Both the position numbers and the translations under genes were made by a program. Source: an archaeon (GTDB lineage: Archaea; Thermoproteota; Nitrososphaeria; Nitrososphaerales; Gagatemarchaeaceae). Taken from it: a stretch of DNA of 55,887 nucleotides. Under the pieces are notes generated by a model. It was not told where the DNA came from and searched no databases. It was given only the letters and a program-made list of their open reading frames with translations. The stretch covers positions 7,309-63,195 of the forward strand of contig JAJYYP010000004.1 of NCBI GenBank assembly GCA_021800855.1, written 5' to 3'. Positions 1 through 7,829 of this stretch are shown here, piece after piece. The first letter of the stretch is position 1, and every line of letters starts with the position of its first letter.

Positions 1-125
1 CTCGGAGTCGGTGCCTTCGGGCCCGACGAGCGCAGCATGTTCCAATGGTGAGCTGGGTGGCGCCACCCCTGGTACGGCCCAGGTGACCGACCTGGGCGGG
101 AGGCCCGGGGTATGCCCGAGGATGC

Positions 126-473
126 TCAACATGCGGTCTGGAGCCTGGCGAACACAGACGCGACCAGCGCGGCCAAGGAGCAGGCGATCCCGATGAGGAC
201 GAACGTGCCTGCTGCCCGCTCCGTGATGACGCACGCAAGGACCAGCAACCCGTCTACTCTAGGCTGCTGGACGCCGCACCAGTACGTCTCGACCCCTGAC
301 TCGTAGATAGCCGCTGCAATCCCGGCGACCGCCAGCATCCACAACTCGACTGCCACCACGGCGGCTAAGCCTATCCCTCTGCGAAGACGGATGCCAGAGG
401 CCAAGGGGCGGAGCGGCCGCTCCAGGTGTCCTGGCCTCCTCGTCCGGGCAGCCTTCGCCCGCCGGGTCATCAC
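126..473 (-). CDS. Small membrane protein, unknown function
   Basis: About 115 residues. The N-terminus is strongly basic (MMTRRAKAARTRR). It is followed by a hydrophobic segment around residues 33-57 and a longer one around 75-108, so two membrane helices with a positive-inside N-terminus are likely. It follows the minus-strand gene at 470-700: that gene's TGA (472-470) overlaps the GTG at 473-471 and also the next codon, an ATG at 470-468, so either codon could be the start. The overlap argues for translational coupling and for a real gene. I recognise no family. A function in the envelope is only a guess from hydrophobicity. Confidence 0.5.
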   Translation of the reverse strand: MMTRRAKAARTRRPGHLERPLRPLASGIRLRRGIGLAAVVAVELWMLAVAGIAAAIYESGVETYWCGVQQPRVDGLLVLACVITERAAGTFVLIGIACSLAALVASVFARLQTAC

Positions 474-700
474 TCGCCGGCCCTCCTTGACTCCAGCTCC
501 ATACGGGCCATGAACCCCACGTTGAGCGCCATCCCTGCCAGGCCTACCGCGAGGAGGATGTCCGCTCTCGACACAAGCGCTCGGCGGGCCGAGTCATTGG
601 CGATCATCGGGGCGGCGGCGCTCTCGATGAACCACGCGAAGACCCCACACACGCCGAAGGCCCATGAGACGAGAGCAGCCACCCAGTTGACGCCCTTCAT
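470..700 (-). CDS. Small membrane protein, unknown function
   Basis: 76 residues starting at an ATG (700-698), with hydrophobic segments near residues 5-30 and 46-66, consistent with a two-helix membrane protein. A TTTTAAA box at 732-738 lies 32-38 nt upstream of the ATG, so the mRNA would have a very short leader, in keeping with many other genes in this window. The downstream gene (126-473) overlaps its stop codon, so the two form a small operon. No family is recognised. The pair stands alone, divergent from the eS30/elp3 promoter. Confidence 0.5.
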   Translation of the reverse strand: MKGVNWVAALVSWAFGVCGVFAWFIESAAAPMIANDSARRALVSRADILLAVGLAGMALNVGFMARMELESRRAGE

Positions 701-932
701 CCGAACGGTTCGTCCCGGAACCGGCGGCCGGTTTTAAAGCTTGGATCAGAGTCGCGCCAACCAGAGCGTCCCCCTAGCGCTTCGCGCATCCCCGGCTGGA
801 GCCTCTCACCCTCGGTGACGTACGTGCCTAGCTCCCGGTGCCGTGGATTTCTAGCGAACTCTTAGGTCGAATAGGTTTCCACCGAGCGGGTCAACACCGC
901 GGTAGATTTCTGCTCTCGGCCCCGAGCTAAGA

Positions 933-940
933 CTATATAG
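933..940 (+). promoter_or_regulatory. TATA box for the eS30-elp3 transcript
   Basis: CTATATAG is a good archaeal TATA box in a GC-rich background. Counting about 27 nt downstream from its centre puts the transcription start near 961-963, where an ATG begins a seven-codon minigene (961-981) that contains the Shine-Dalgarno sequence of the eS30 frame. No BRE was scored. Confidence 0.6.
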
Positions 941-982
941 AGCGCTCAGGCGCCTCGCCAATGAAGGAGGAGGTGCAATAAC

Positions 983-1170
983 ACGCCAACTCACGGATCA
1001 CTGACCAAGGCGGGCAAACACCACGAAGGTGGCCTCGAGTCCGGGGTCAGACTCCAAAGCTCGAAGGGAAGGAGAAGGTCGGCAAGATTCCCAAGGTAAG
1101 GAACAAGCGGACCTACGAGAAGCGCTTCACCCTGAAGCGGAAGCCCGGCCAGAACTGGATGCGCCAGTGA
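983..1170 (+). pseudogene. rps30e: Interrupted eS30 ribosomal protein frame (ACG start, 20-nt insert)
   Basis: Two pieces in different frames encode a typical archaeal eS30. Positions 983-1018 give (M)PTHGSLTKAGK if ACG is read as the start. Positions 1039-1170 give VRGQTPKLEGKEKVGK followed by the basic segment RNKRTYEKRFTLKRKPGQNW and a short end. Removing exactly 20 nt (1019-1038) joins them into a 55-residue eS30, a usual length. Without removal the first frame stops near 1096. No ATG, GTG or TTG lies in frame after the upstream stop at 962-964, but GGAGGTG (969-975) sits 7 nt before ACG. eS30 belongs to the small ribosomal subunit and overlaps elp3 by GTGA. The frame may be a broken copy, a sequence error, or a gene with a 20-nt spliced intron and a near-cognate start. 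The sequence alone cannot decide, and 'pseudogene' is a provisional label. Confidence 0.7.
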
Positions 1171-2756
1171 CAGAGCAGGAGCTAGGTATCAAGGACGCTG
1201 TGTCCTACTTAGCGGAGCTCATGTCGAAGGGGGAAGTACGTTCGAGGGAAGGCCTGGAGAGTGCGAAGAAGCGCGCCGCCTCACTCTATGGCCTGGACAG
1301 ATATCCTTCCAACTCCGAAATCATCACCGCGCTCCCCGGCGACAAGGCAGAGGGGCTCCAGGCGCTCCTCAGGGTCCATCCGAGGCGGAGCGCATCGGGG
1401 ATAGTGGTCGTAACCGCGTTTTCCGCGCCGTTTGCATGCCCCCACGGGACATGCGTGTTCTGCCCAGGGGGCCCCCGGCTCGGGACGCCGCAGTCCTATC
1501 TCCCACGCAGCCCTGGGATGAAGTCGGCCCTCTCTGCCGAGTTCGACCCGTTCATCCAGGTGAGGAGGTGTCTTGCGAAGTACAGCGCCAACGGCCACGA
1601 GACAAGCAAGGTGGAGACTATCATCGAGGGGGGGACGTTCATCGCCGTCGACGAAGACTATCAGAGGGAGTTCGTCAAAGGGGTCTATGACGGGCTCAAC
1701 GGGTCTGTGTCCCCTACCTTAGAGGCAGCGCAGGCCCTCAACGAGTCTGCGGCTAGCAGATGCGTCGGCCTGACCCTCGAGTCGAAGCCAGACTGGTGCA
1801 GGCCAAGGGACGTCGACCTGATGTTGAGCTACGGGATCACCAGGCTCGAGGTAGGGGTCCAGAGCTTGCGCGACGAGGTGCTGGCGAAGAGCAACAGGGG
1901 TCACACCGTCGAGGACGCAGCCAGGGCCTTCCAGGTCGCAAGAGACGCAGGGCTCAAGGTGACGGCCCACATGATGCCCGGGCTCCCAGGGGCGACCCCC
2001 GAGGAGGACCTGGCTGACCTGCGCAGGCTCTTCGAAGACGAGACTTTCAGGCCCGACATGTCCAAGCTCTATCCGACGCTCGTGGTCCCGGGGACCGCCC
2101 TGGCACGCTTGTTCGACGCCGGGAGGTACTCCCCATACGCCTTGGAGACCGTGGTGGAGCTCCTGAGCGAGATGAAGAGGTTCGTCCCGCCCTGGCATAG
2201 GATAATGAGGATACAGAGGGAGATCCCAGCTGACGAGATAGCTGGGGGGGTCAGGGACGGCAACCTGAGGCAGCTCGTCCTTAGGAGGGCAGCGGAGAAG
2301 GGGGTGTCGTGCAGATGCATCAGGTGCAGGGAGGTCGCCTTGAAGGCCCCCGCGGACATCGAGGACGGCGGCCTAGAGTTCAGGCAGACCAAGTACGCAG
2401 CTTCGGAGGGGGAAGAGGTGTTCGGCTCCTTCGAGTCGGAGAGTTCAGGGGTCATCGCTGGTTTCGTCAGGGTTCGCGCCCCGTCTGCCAGGGCCCACAG
2501 GAAGGAGATGGCGGGGGCCGCTGTTGTAAGAGAGCTGCGGGTCTACGGGAAGGCGGTCAGGCTCGGGGGTCGTGACGCTGGAGCCTGGCAGCATCGTGGG
2601 CTCGGTGTGGCGTTGATGAGACGAGCGGAAGAAGCGGCGGCGTCAGCCTTCGGCGCGAGGAAGCTCCTCGTCACCAGCGCCGTCGGGACCAGGGGGTACT
2701 ACCGCGGGCTCGGCTTCGAGAGGGAGGGGCCCTATATGTCGAAGCCGCTTCGCTAA
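1167..2756 (+). CDS. elp3: Elp3-like tRNA U34 carboxymethyl transferase (radical SAM/GNAT)
   Basis: 529 residues if started at the GTG at 1167, which overlaps the eS30 stop as GTGA. An in-frame GTG at 1029 lies inside the eS30 frame and would add 46 residues of unrelated sequence, so I reject it. Elp3 installs the cm5 group on uridine 34 of tRNA anticodons using an N-terminal radical SAM domain and a C-terminal acetyltransferase domain. The archaeal cluster motif CPHGTCVFC is at about residues 91-99, and the tail RGYYRGLGFEREGPYMSK is the GNAT end typical of Elp3. Length matches the family. A ribosomal protein frame sits upstream and two tRNA amidation genes downstream, so this is a translation neighbourhood. 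Confidence 0.95.
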   Translation: MTEQELGIKDAVSYLAELMSKGEVRSREGLESAKKRAASLYGLDRYPSNSEIITALPGDKAEGLQALLRVHPRRSASGIVVVTAFSAPFACPHGTCVFCPGGPRLGTPQSYLPRSPGMKSALSAEFDPFIQVRRCLAKYSANGHETSKVETIIEGGTFIAVDEDYQREFVKGVYDGLNGSVSPTLEAAQALNESAASRCVGLTLESKPDWCRPRDVDLMLSYGITRLEVGVQSLRDEVLAKSNRGHTVEDAARAFQVARDAGLKVTAHMMPGLPGATPEEDLADLRRLFEDETFRPDMSKLYPTLVVPGTALARLFDAGRYSPYALETVVELLSEMKRFVPPWHRIMRIQREIPADEIAGGVRDGNLRQLVLRRAAEKGVSCRCIRCREVALKAPADIEDGGLEFRQTKYAASEGEEVFGSFESESSGVIAGFVRVRAPSARAHRKEMAGAAVVRELRVYGKAVRLGGRDAGAWQHRGLGVALMRRAEEAAASAFGARKLLVTSAVGTRGYYRGLGFEREGPYMSKPLR

Positions 2757-2790
2757 CCCTTTAAGAACGAAGGGGGGCGGCAGCGTTCGC

Positions 2791-4101
2791 ATGGGCGACC
2801 TCTCGGGCTACAAGGGCGCCGCCCTCCGGCTCCTCGAAGGGGCCGGGGCCGCGGTCGGCGACGTGCTCGAGGTAAGGACCGCATGGGGGGCGGTCACAGG
2901 GACCCTGGTCCCAAGATATCTCTATGGCGACGGAGAGCACGTGGTACTCAAGCTGAAGTCAGGATACAACGTCGGACTGAGTTTGGAAGACATCTCGGAG
3001 GTTAGGGTCTCGGCCAAGGGGGAGAAGCCCTCCTTTTCGCCCCCTCCACCGCCGGAATCCCCAGAGGGGCTCCCTAGGGTGCTGGTGATTGGCACCGGCG
3101 GGACCATAGCCAGCAGGATCGACTACAGGACCGGGGCCGTCAGGCCGGCGGTGACGTCAGATGAACTTCGCTCCCTGGTCCCGGAGCTGTCGCAGGTCGC
3201 TAGGGTCGACCCAGAGATAATGTTCGACATAATGAGCGAGAACATCGCCCCTTCCCACTGGACGAAGCTGGCGCGCAGGGTGGCCAGGGCGGTGGGGGAA
3301 GAGGTGGACGGCGTAGTGATAACCCACGGGACAGACACCCTTGGGTACACTGCTGCTGCCCTGAGCTTCGCCCTCGCGGGGGTCCCTATCCCTGTGGTGC
3401 TTGTCGGAGCCCAGCGGTCCCCCGACCGGCCGTCGTCAGACGCCCCCCTCAACCTTATCGCGGCGGTGAGCGTGGCTGCTACCGCGAACTTCTCCGGAGT
3501 CTACGTCGCCATGCACTTGAATGAAAGCGACGACAGGATAGCCATTCACCGAGGGACCAGGGTGAGGAAGAACCACACAAGCAGGAGAGACGCCTTCGAA
3601 TCGGTGGACGTCCCCCTCGCCGCGGTGTGGGGGAGGGGCGGGCTGGAGCACGTCGCTGAGGGGCTCCCTCCGAGGGGACGCGAGTTCGAGCCGAGCGTGA
3701 GGTTCGACGAAGGCGCGGCTCTCCTGAAGTTCTATCCGTCGATGCCCGGCGCGCTTGTGAGGGCCGCGAGGAGGTCTGGCGCGAAGGTCATAATCATGGA
3801 AGGGACGGGCCTCGGTCACGTGAGCGAGGAGGTCGCGAAGGAGCTGAAGTCGTTCATAAGGTCCGGGGGGATGGCGTGCATGACATCCCAGTGCATCAGG
3901 GGGAGGACAGACCTCAGCGTCTATGACACAGGTAGGGACCTGATCCACATGGGGGTCCTGCAGCTGGGGGACATGCTCCCCGAGACCGCCCTGGCGAAGG
4001 CGATGTGGGTCCTGGGGACCGGGGCAAGGGGGGAGAAGGCCAGGAAGCTGATGGCCGAAGACCTGGCGGGGGAGACCACCGCCCGCACCTTTCCAGGGTA
4101 G
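2791..4101 (+). CDS. gatD: Glu-tRNA(Gln) amidotransferase subunit D
   Basis: 436 residues. GatD is the archaeal asparaginase-like subunit that releases ammonia from glutamine (or asparagine) for conversion of Glu-tRNA(Gln) to Gln-tRNA(Gln) by GatDE in the cytoplasm. An N-terminal beta-barrel-like domain (residues 1-75) and a proline-rich linker lead to the amidohydrolase domain. The first active-site threonine is in GTGGTIASR (from residue 101), the second Thr-Asp pair in THGTDTLGY (about 178-186), and a lysine follows in RKNHTSRRDAF. TTTAAG at 2760-2765 lies about 27 nt before the ATG, so the mRNA is probably leaderless. gatE follows 11 nt downstream, as expected for an obligate partner. Confidence 0.96.
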   Translation: MGDLSGYKGAALRLLEGAGAAVGDVLEVRTAWGAVTGTLVPRYLYGDGEHVVLKLKSGYNVGLSLEDISEVRVSAKGEKPSFSPPPPPESPEGLPRVLVIGTGGTIASRIDYRTGAVRPAVTSDELRSLVPELSQVARVDPEIMFDIMSENIAPSHWTKLARRVARAVGEEVDGVVITHGTDTLGYTAAALSFALAGVPIPVVLVGAQRSPDRPSSDAPLNLIAAVSVAATANFSGVYVAMHLNESDDRIAIHRGTRVRKNHTSRRDAFESVDVPLAAVWGRGGLEHVAEGLPPRGREFEPSVRFDEGAALLKFYPSMPGALVRAARRSGAKVIIMEGTGLGHVSEEVAKELKSFIRSGGMACMTSQCIRGRTDLSVYDTGRDLIHMGVLQLGDMLPETALAKAMWVLGTGARGEKARKLMAEDLAGETTARTFPG

Positions 4102-4112
4102 GCGGGAAGCGG

Positions 4113-5990
4113 ATGGAGAGACTCCTGGTGGGGCTCGAGCTGCACCAGCAGCTGGCCTCCAGCACCAAGCTGTTCTGCGCTTGCCCGACTGTGAAGACAG
4201 AAGAGTTCCCTGGAAAGTTCGAGAGGAGGCTTAGGCCAGCCCAGAGCGAGACGGGGCACCTGGACCCTGCGGCGGTGTTCGAGTTCGCCAAGGGGAGGTC
4301 CAACCTTTACTTCTGGAACCCAGAGTCCTCCTGCCTCGTGGAGGCTGACGAAGAGCCCCCCCACCCCCTGAGCCGGGAAGCGCTGCGCGACTCTCTGTTG
4401 ATTGCGGCCACCCTCGGCTCCCACCTCATGGGGGAGGTGCACGTCATGAGGAAGATAGTCATAGACGGCTCGAACACCACCGGGTTCCAGCGGACCGCGG
4501 TGGTAGGGCTGGGGGGGTCGTTCGACGTGGACGGCGTCAGGGTAGGGGTCCAGACCGTCACGCTGGAGGAGGACGCAGCCCGGATACTCGGCGAGGACGA
4601 CGCGTCGCGACATTGGGGCCTCGACCGCCTCGGCGTCCCGCTGGTAGAGATTGCCCTGGAGCCGGTCGACGGGGACCCCGACCTCGTCGGGCGGGTAGCG
4701 CTCCACCTCGGGAGGGTCTTGAGGTCGACGGGGAAGGCGGCCAGAGGGCTAGGGACCATACGCCAGGACATGAACGTCTCCCTGGGGGGCGGGAAAGTCG
4801 TGGAGGTGAAGGGTGTCCAGAAGCTCAACCTGCTCCCCAAGGTGGTCGAGTACGAGCGTCGGAGGCAATCGATGCTGCGAAGGGTCGCGGAGGAGCTCCA
4901 GGGGAAGGGGGCGAGGAGGGTGGCCTGCGTCCACGCCGATGTCACCGGGGTCCTGCGGGGCTCGGCGTCGCCAGTGGTGTCCAAGCTACTCTCGGGCGGG
5001 GCCAAGGCTGTCTGCATAGCCGCCACAGGGCTCGGGGGGCTCCTAGGCTGGGAGCCTGAGCCCGGGGTACGCCTGGGGAAGGAGCTGGCGGAGGTAGCGA
5101 GGGCGAACGGCGTCGGAGGGGTGATCCATTCGGACGAGTTCGAGAAGCAGGGAATCCAGCCGGTCGAGGAGGCCGCGATCAGGAGGGCGGTCGGGTGTGG
5201 GAGTGAGGACGCACTCGTCATCGTCGCAGGGAGGGCGGATGCGGTCGACAGGGTCGTCCCACTCCTGGCGGACAGGCTCGGGGCCTGCGTCGACGGCGTC
5301 CCCGCTGAGACCAGAGCCCCGACGGACGGAGGAGAGACCAGGTATATGCGCCCCAGAGCCGGCTCGCAGAGGATGTACCCGGAGACCGACGTCCCTGACA
5401 TCACCGTCACCGAGGCAGAGGAGGCTGAGATATCGCGGGAGGCGCCCGAAGACTGGCGGTCAAGGGTCGGGCGCCTGGAGCGGGAATGGTCTCTCAGCCG
5501 GGACTTGGCCCTCAAGCTCTATGACGCAGACGAGATAGAGAGGTTCGAGGAGCTCGCCAGGCGCCTCGAAATCGAGGCTTCCTTCATCGCTTCTGTCTTC
5601 GTCGACCTCCCCGCGAGGCTGTCGAGGGAGGGGGTCGCCGAGTCAGGCTACTCCCACTCTGCGCTGGCCCAAGCTCTGGAAGCAGTCGCCTCTGGGGTTG
5701 TTGCGAAGGAAGCAGTCCCCGACGTCCTTAAGGCAGCCTGGGAGAAGGGCATGACGGTCGAGCAGGCGGCGGGGGCGCTGGGACTGGAGCGCATCGACGA
5801 GGTTCATCTGGCTGGGATCCTTGACGGGATTGTGTCGAGGCAGGCGGCGCTCATCAGGGAAAAGGGCGACGCAGCTTTCTCGCCGCTGATGGGAGAGGCT
5901 ATGAAGGAACTCCGAGGCAAAGCCGACGGAGCCCTCATAGCGCGCCTGCTGAGAGAGAAGATAGCCGGCTTCTCGCGCGCCCCGGACTAA
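4113..5990 (+). CDS. gatE: Glu-tRNA(Gln) amidotransferase subunit E
   Basis: 625 residues from the ATG at 4113. An upstream in-frame ATG at 4005 lies within gatD and gives a non-homologous leader. GatE activates the gamma-carboxylate of Glu-tRNA(Gln) with ATP and uses ammonia from GatD. The GatB/GatE-type kinase domain starts at MERLLVGLELHQQL and includes FCACPT, RPAQSETGHLDPAA and RKIVIDGSNTTGFQRT. An insert around residues 280-410 corresponds to the AspRS-like domain, and the C-terminal third has the YqeY-like tail (residues about 490-625). The stop overlaps that of a convergent minus-strand gene. Nothing essential appears missing. Confidence 0.96.
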   Translation: MERLLVGLELHQQLASSTKLFCACPTVKTEEFPGKFERRLRPAQSETGHLDPAAVFEFAKGRSNLYFWNPESSCLVEADEEPPHPLSREALRDSLLIAATLGSHLMGEVHVMRKIVIDGSNTTGFQRTAVVGLGGSFDVDGVRVGVQTVTLEEDAARILGEDDASRHWGLDRLGVPLVEIALEPVDGDPDLVGRVALHLGRVLRSTGKAARGLGTIRQDMNVSLGGGKVVEVKGVQKLNLLPKVVEYERRRQSMLRRVAEELQGKGARRVACVHADVTGVLRGSASPVVSKLLSGGAKAVCIAATGLGGLLGWEPEPGVRLGKELAEVARANGVGGVIHSDEFEKQGIQPVEEAAIRRAVGCGSEDALVIVAGRADAVDRVVPLLADRLGACVDGVPAETRAPTDGGETRYMRPRAGSQRMYPETDVPDITVTEAEEAEISREAPEDWRSRVGRLEREWSLSRDLALKLYDADEIERFEELARRLEIEASFIASVFVDLPARLSREGVAESGYSHSALAQALEAVASGVVAKEAVPDVLKAAWEKGMTVEQAAGALGLERIDEVHLAGILDGIVSRQAALIREKGDAAFSPLMGEAMKELRGKADGALIARLLREKIAGFSRAPD

Positions 5991-6415
5991 GGCTCGGTGT
6001 CCAGCGCCCCCTGCGGGACGGGGGGCGGCGGCCGCCTTTCATCGAGGGCCCGTATCCTGGAGTCGACGTAGTCCAGCTGCGCTGCAAGGAGCTTCTGGTA
6101 CGCCCTGAAGAGCTTCGCTTGGTCTTCGGCCGTAGCGCCGTCTATCGTCTTCATCGTCCGGGCGAATGCGACCCCGGCGGCCTTCATGGAGCGGTCCAGG
6201 GACTTCTGTATCACAGGGGTCGCCTTCTCGATGGACTTCTGGGTAGTCACCACGGCCCTCTCCATAGCCTCGACGACGGACCTGAGAGCTCCCCTGGGGG
6301 TGCGCTTTTGGGGCTCGGCGGACAGCTCAGGGCCCCTCCTCAGACGTCTGTGCTCTGGCCATGTGCGCTCTTGGGGGGACGTGTGATTTGAATCTACGGC
6401 TTTGAACGCCTTCAA
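5987..6415 (-). CDS. Hypothetical protein, helical
   Basis: Up to 142 residues from a TTG at 6415. The first about 50 residues are polar and low in pattern. Residues 51-125 are rich in alternating charged and hydrophobic positions (for example QKSIEKATPVIQKSLDRS) and look like a long helix or coiled coil, ending in a proline-rich tail. An internal ATG near residue 51 is an alternative start. Its stop (TAG, 5989-5987) overlaps the gatE stop convergently. The TTG lies inside an inverted repeat, TTTGAA-CGCC-TTCAAA (6401-6416). A TATA-like box at 6464-6471 lies about 50 nt upstream. No family is recognised. Confidence 0.55.
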   Translation of the reverse strand: MKAFKAVDSNHTSPQERTWPEHRRLRRGPELSAEPQKRTPRGALRSVVEAMERAVVTTQKSIEKATPVIQKSLDRSMKAAGVAFARTMKTIDGATAEDQAKLFRAYQKLLAAQLDYVDSRIRALDERRPPPPVPQGALDTEP

Positions 6416-6463
6416 ATGCCCGCCCTAAAGGCTCCTGGGGTTACAGGGGCCCCCGTCGTAGTT

Positions 6464-6471
6464 TTTATAAA
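6464..6471. promoter_or_regulatory. TATA-like box between two divergent genes
   Basis: TTTATAAA reads nearly the same on both strands and is the only AT-rich patch between 5987-6415 (-) and 6513-6920 (+). Predicted starts near 6441 (-) and 6495 (+) would leave leaders of about 20-25 nt on each side. Confidence 0.5.
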
Positions 6472-6512
6472 ACTGGATTCGGCGGTCTCAGTGCAGCAGG
6501 TAGGCGAACGCA

Positions 6513-6920
6513 TTGGTCTTCAGTACCTATGGGAACTTCTACATCGGCTTGACGCTTGGGTTCATAGCCACCATGGCAATCGCGGTGGCTCTGAACAGGT
6601 TGGGGGACGCTATGTTCAGGCGCGGCGTCGCCAGGCCATTCTTCGTGTTGGGGCACAGGCTGCACCACAGGAGCTTCCTCTATCGCGCTGTCCCCTTCGC
6701 GTACTTCGTGGTGTCGGTGCTGCTGCTCGCAGGCTACGTGCACATCGTATGGAGCGTGCTCTGGACGGGGCTGGCTGGGACGAGCCTCGTGGCCGCTGAC
6801 TGCCTTATCATGGACATGGCCATGGACTACGCACTCAAGGGGCGGGGGAAGTGGCTGCTCAAGCACGAGCTGGTCTACGCCGCCGTCCCACTCTACGCCT
6901 TCTCTATGTTCCTCAGGTAG
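6513..6920 (+). CDS. Small integral membrane protein, unknown function
   Basis: 135 residues from a TTG at 6513. Hydrophobic segments are visible near residues 8-28, 55-80, 82-100 and 115-132, suggesting four membrane helices. A histidine-rich stretch, GHRLHHRSFLYR, between helices 1 and 2 recalls metal-binding loops of membrane hydroxylases. There is only one such motif and the protein is short, so no enzymatic role is claimed. A TATA-like box lies about 45 nt upstream and a weak GGTAGG precedes the TTG. Its 3' end overlaps the convergent PaiB-like gene by 8 nt. Confidence 0.6.
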   Translation: MVFSTYGNFYIGLTLGFIATMAIAVALNRLGDAMFRRGVARPFFVLGHRLHHRSFLYRAVPFAYFVVSVLLLAGYVHIVWSVLWTGLAGTSLVAADCLIMDMAMDYALKGRGKWLLKHELVYAAVPLYAFSMFLR

Positions 6921-7563
6921 GAGGACTATCGGTTCCGTCTCTTGACATTTCGCCTGCCAGCTCGAGGTCGTCCCCTGCCCCTCTGGACCTGAGACCGGCT
7001 ACGACGCCGAGCCTGTCCCCTAGGGGCCTGTTCTGCCCGAGCTTCCACTTGCCTTCCAGCGAGGAGACGCGGATCTCGAAACCAACTATCGCTTTCAGCT
7101 CCCTGGCCAGATAGTCGGCCGGGGCTTCCGAGACACGCCACGGCGACCCCTGCCCTTCCTCGAACTTCTCTGTGAGCCTGGTGACGAGTTTGAGAAGCCT
7201 CGACTCGTCGGTGAAGAAGCTGACGGGACCCCTCGCGTGTACTGCGATGTAGTTCCAAGTGGGGACAACTTCGCCCTTCCCAATGCTGGACTCGTACCAC
7301 TTCGGAGAGATGTACGCTTGCGGCCCGACGAATATGGCCAGCCCTTCCGTCCCGGGGACGGTGTCCCTCCACTGGAGGTTTCCCCGGGCTATGTGGCCGA
7401 GGATGGTCCCGTGCTCCCCGGCGTCCCTATCGATGAGCATCGGGACGTGGGACGCAGAGACCCCGCGCGGTGTGACCGTCACCACCGTCCCGAATGAAAT
7501 CCTGTCGATCATCTCGAAAATCACCTCTGCCCTCTCCTCCCTGAACCACCTCGGGTTGTACAA
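6913..7563 (-). CDS. PaiB-like FMN-binding protein
   Basis: 216 residues from a TTG at 7563. The protein starts at (M)YNPRWFREERAEV, matching the usual PaiB N-terminus. The open frame continues 29 codons upstream but that part is unlike the family. PaiB-like proteins have a split-barrel FMN-binding fold and in Bacillus act as negative regulators of sporulation and protease genes. Family landmarks seen are FGTVVTVTPRGVSASHVPM, GHIARGNLQW, FVGPQAYISPKWY, VPTWNYIAVHARG and the C-terminal IVGFEIRVSSLEGKWKLGQNR. A CTTTTTATC box (7595-7587, minus) is centred about 27 nt before the TTG, which supports a leaderless TTG start. Whether it is a regulator or an oxidoreductase here is unknown. Confidence 0.88.
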   Translation of the reverse strand: MYNPRWFREERAEVIFEMIDRISFGTVVTVTPRGVSASHVPMLIDRDAGEHGTILGHIARGNLQWRDTVPGTEGLAIFVGPQAYISPKWYESSIGKGEVVPTWNYIAVHARGPVSFFTDESRLLKLVTRLTEKFEEGQGSPWRVSEAPADYLARELKAIVGFEIRVSSLEGKWKLGQNRPLGDRLGVVAGLRSRGAGDDLELAGEMSRDGTDSPPT

Positions 7564-7586
7564 GCATCCGCCGCTCGGCGGGCTGC

Positions 7587-7595
7587 GATAAAAAG
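7587..7595 (-). promoter_or_regulatory. TATA box of the PaiB-like gene
   Basis: CTTTTTATC on the minus strand, centred about 27 nt upstream of the TTG at 7563. Its spacing decides the start codon in favour of TTG rather than the longer reading frame. Confidence 0.6.
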
Positions 7596-7794
7596 AGCGC
7601 CGGGGGTGTAACCTGCCAGCCTGCCCCAGCGAGACGCAAAATGGCTGCACCCCTTCGGCTGCGAACGAGCCTCCTCCTCGGCCCAGAGTGGACGCATCCG
7701 CCTAGGACGGTTCAGCGCGCCTATCAGCCCACGATATCCCATGCCCGATCCCGACGAGGCAGGGTGGCCATATGGGATTGAGCGCCTCGCGTAC

Positions 7795-7824
7795 CTTAAA
7801 TCATGGCTGGATAAACCATCCAGC
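7795..7824 (+). promoter_or_regulatory. TATA box and perfect inverted repeat upstream of the ECF gene
   Basis: CTTAAAT (7795-7801) predicts a transcript start near 7825, just before the ATG at 7830. Between them lies a perfect 7-bp inverted repeat, GCTGGAT (7806-7812), AAACC, ATCCAGC (7818-7824). It lies upstream of the predicted mRNA start, so it is more likely a protein-binding operator than an RNA hairpin. Confidence 0.55.
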
Positions 7825-7829
7825 GGCGT

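Noticed and set aside
1029-1166. Extended N-terminus of Elp3 from GTG 1029
   Set aside because: The 46 extra residues lie over the eS30 frame in another phase, resemble no Elp3, and the GTG at 1167 overlaps the eS30 stop as expected.
4307-5515. Long minus-strand frame (402 codons) antisense to gatE
   Set aside because: Ser/Thr/Pro/Arg-rich composition typical of the antisense of a GC-rich gene; gatE is certain.
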